A stretch of DNA of 64,000 bases. It comes from Xestospongia bergquistia. Lineage: Eukaryota; Porifera; Demospongiae; Haplosclerida; Petrosiidae. Below are positions 63,956 through 64,000 of this stretch, in pieces. Under the pieces are notes generated by a model. It did no database searches and was not told the DNA's origin. It saw only the letters and a list, made by a program, of their open reading frames with translations. The stretch spans positions 4,350,001 to 4,414,000 of the forward strand of contig OZ014413.1 of NCBI GenBank assembly GCA_963965975.1. Reading direction: 5' to 3'. Numbering within the stretch: the first letter of the stretch is position 1; each line of letters starts with the position of its first letter. Both the position numbers and the translations under genes were made by a program.

Positions 63956-64000
63956 AGGCTATTGATTGAAGTTAATAAAGTAAACAGCTTAGTTTAAAGG
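63865..64000 (+). repeat. Trailing partial monomer (136 bp)
   Basis: The last unit starts at 63865 and is cut by the window edge at unit position 136, with no internal indel. The array continues to the right. Its dyad B reads AACTCTTTAAATTAAACACTT, with changes in both arms that do not restore pairing. Confidence 0.95.

Larger units (their letters stand above)
1..64000 (+). repeat. Satellite DNA array, 143-bp monomer, head to tail
   Basis: The entire window is tandem copies of one 143-bp A+T-rich unit. The anchor GGGACTAACT recurs at 142, 285, 428 and 571 and so on to 63865, always on the plus strand. Phase counting gives about 446 full units, with a net loss of about 55 bp from small indels. 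My consensus is about 29% G+C and has no CpG. Copies differ mainly by scattered substitutions and 1-9 bp indels. I see no inversion, transposon, gene or unique spacer. Each unit has stop codons in all three forward frames (TAA at unit positions 6, 10 and 14) and, read on the other strand, in all three reverse frames (unit positions 5, 9 and 58), so the array cannot encode a protein of useful length. Such arrays are typical of eukaryotic centromeric or pericentromeric heterochromatin. That location is inferred, and the family itself is not one I recognise. Confidence 0.98.

Noticed and set aside
1-64000. Protein-coding genes
   Set aside because: The 143-bp unit rotates frame and has stops in all six frames; remaining open stretches are short accidents of stop-losing variants.
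1-64000. CRISPR array
   Set aside because: The repeat is continuous, with no short repeat alternating with unique spacers; what varies are point changes within a single 143-bp unit, and no cas-like gene is present.
1-64000. CENP-B box
   Set aside because: The consensus has no CpG at all, and I saw no copy with both the TTCG and CGGG parts in the required spacing.
1-64000. Telomeric repeat array
   Set aside because: TTAGG-like words occur only singly as variants (TTTAGGAAG), never in tandem.
1-64000. Assignment to the roughly 142-bp satellites of tenebrionid beetles
   Set aside because: Only the length is similar. I cannot compare sequences here, so no species or family name is given.

Overview
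The whole 64,000-base window is one uninterrupted array of satellite DNA. I find no gene, RNA gene, transposon or unique sequence in it. The repeat unit (monomer) is 143 bp and about 29% G+C (54 A, 47 T, 25 G, 17 C in my consensus, with no CpG). It runs head to tail in a single orientation. The window opens at monomer phase 3 and closes at phase 136. By phase counting it holds about 446 complete monomers plus a 141-bp and a 136-bp partial; summed small indels amount to a net loss of about 55 bp. Position 1 of the monomer is set here at the GGG of GGGACTAACT. The clearest near-consensus copy is 15016-15158.

This organization is that of a eukaryotic heterochromatic satellite, typically centromeric or pericentromeric. 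I cannot name the species. The unit length is close to the roughly 142-bp satellites reported for some tenebrionid beetles, but that is a length match only. Each monomer carries stop codons in all six frames near or within its first 60 bases. It also carries three dyad symmetries, centred near monomer positions 24, 71 and 112. The middle one is a perfect 29-bp palindrome (14-bp arms, one central base) and is by eye among the best conserved parts of the unit.

Above the monomer there is a patchwork of higher-order repeats (HORs), detected by shared rare variants recurring at fixed multiples of 143 bp. From left to right: 15-/16-mers (1.3-8.4 kb), with flanks 1-1.2 kb and 8.4-9.8 kb matching each other; 22-mers (10.4-18.0 kb) containing a 7-mer duplication; 13-mers (20.1-23.9 kb); a 2-mer/4-mer burst (23.9-25.1 kb); 24-/25-mers (25.0-31.4 kb) overlapping 10-mers (30.0-32.8 kb); 9-mers (34.8-37.3 kb); 7-mers (37.0-39.0 kb); 9-mers (39.2-41.8 kb); three 7-mers (41.9-44.9 kb); 26-mers (45.8-50.4 kb); 21- and 10-mers (48.6-54.0 kb); two almost identical 16-mers (54.1-58.7 kb); and 9-mers with an inserted older block (58.7-64.0 kb).

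No single HOR size dominates. Neighbouring blocks have different periods, and several blocks recur 7-13 kb away. This fits repeated unequal exchange, conversion or local amplification of different-sized segments, with the freshest events in the right-hand 10 kb. No protein-coding or CRISPR-like system is present; the notable content is the array architecture and the dyad-rich monomer.
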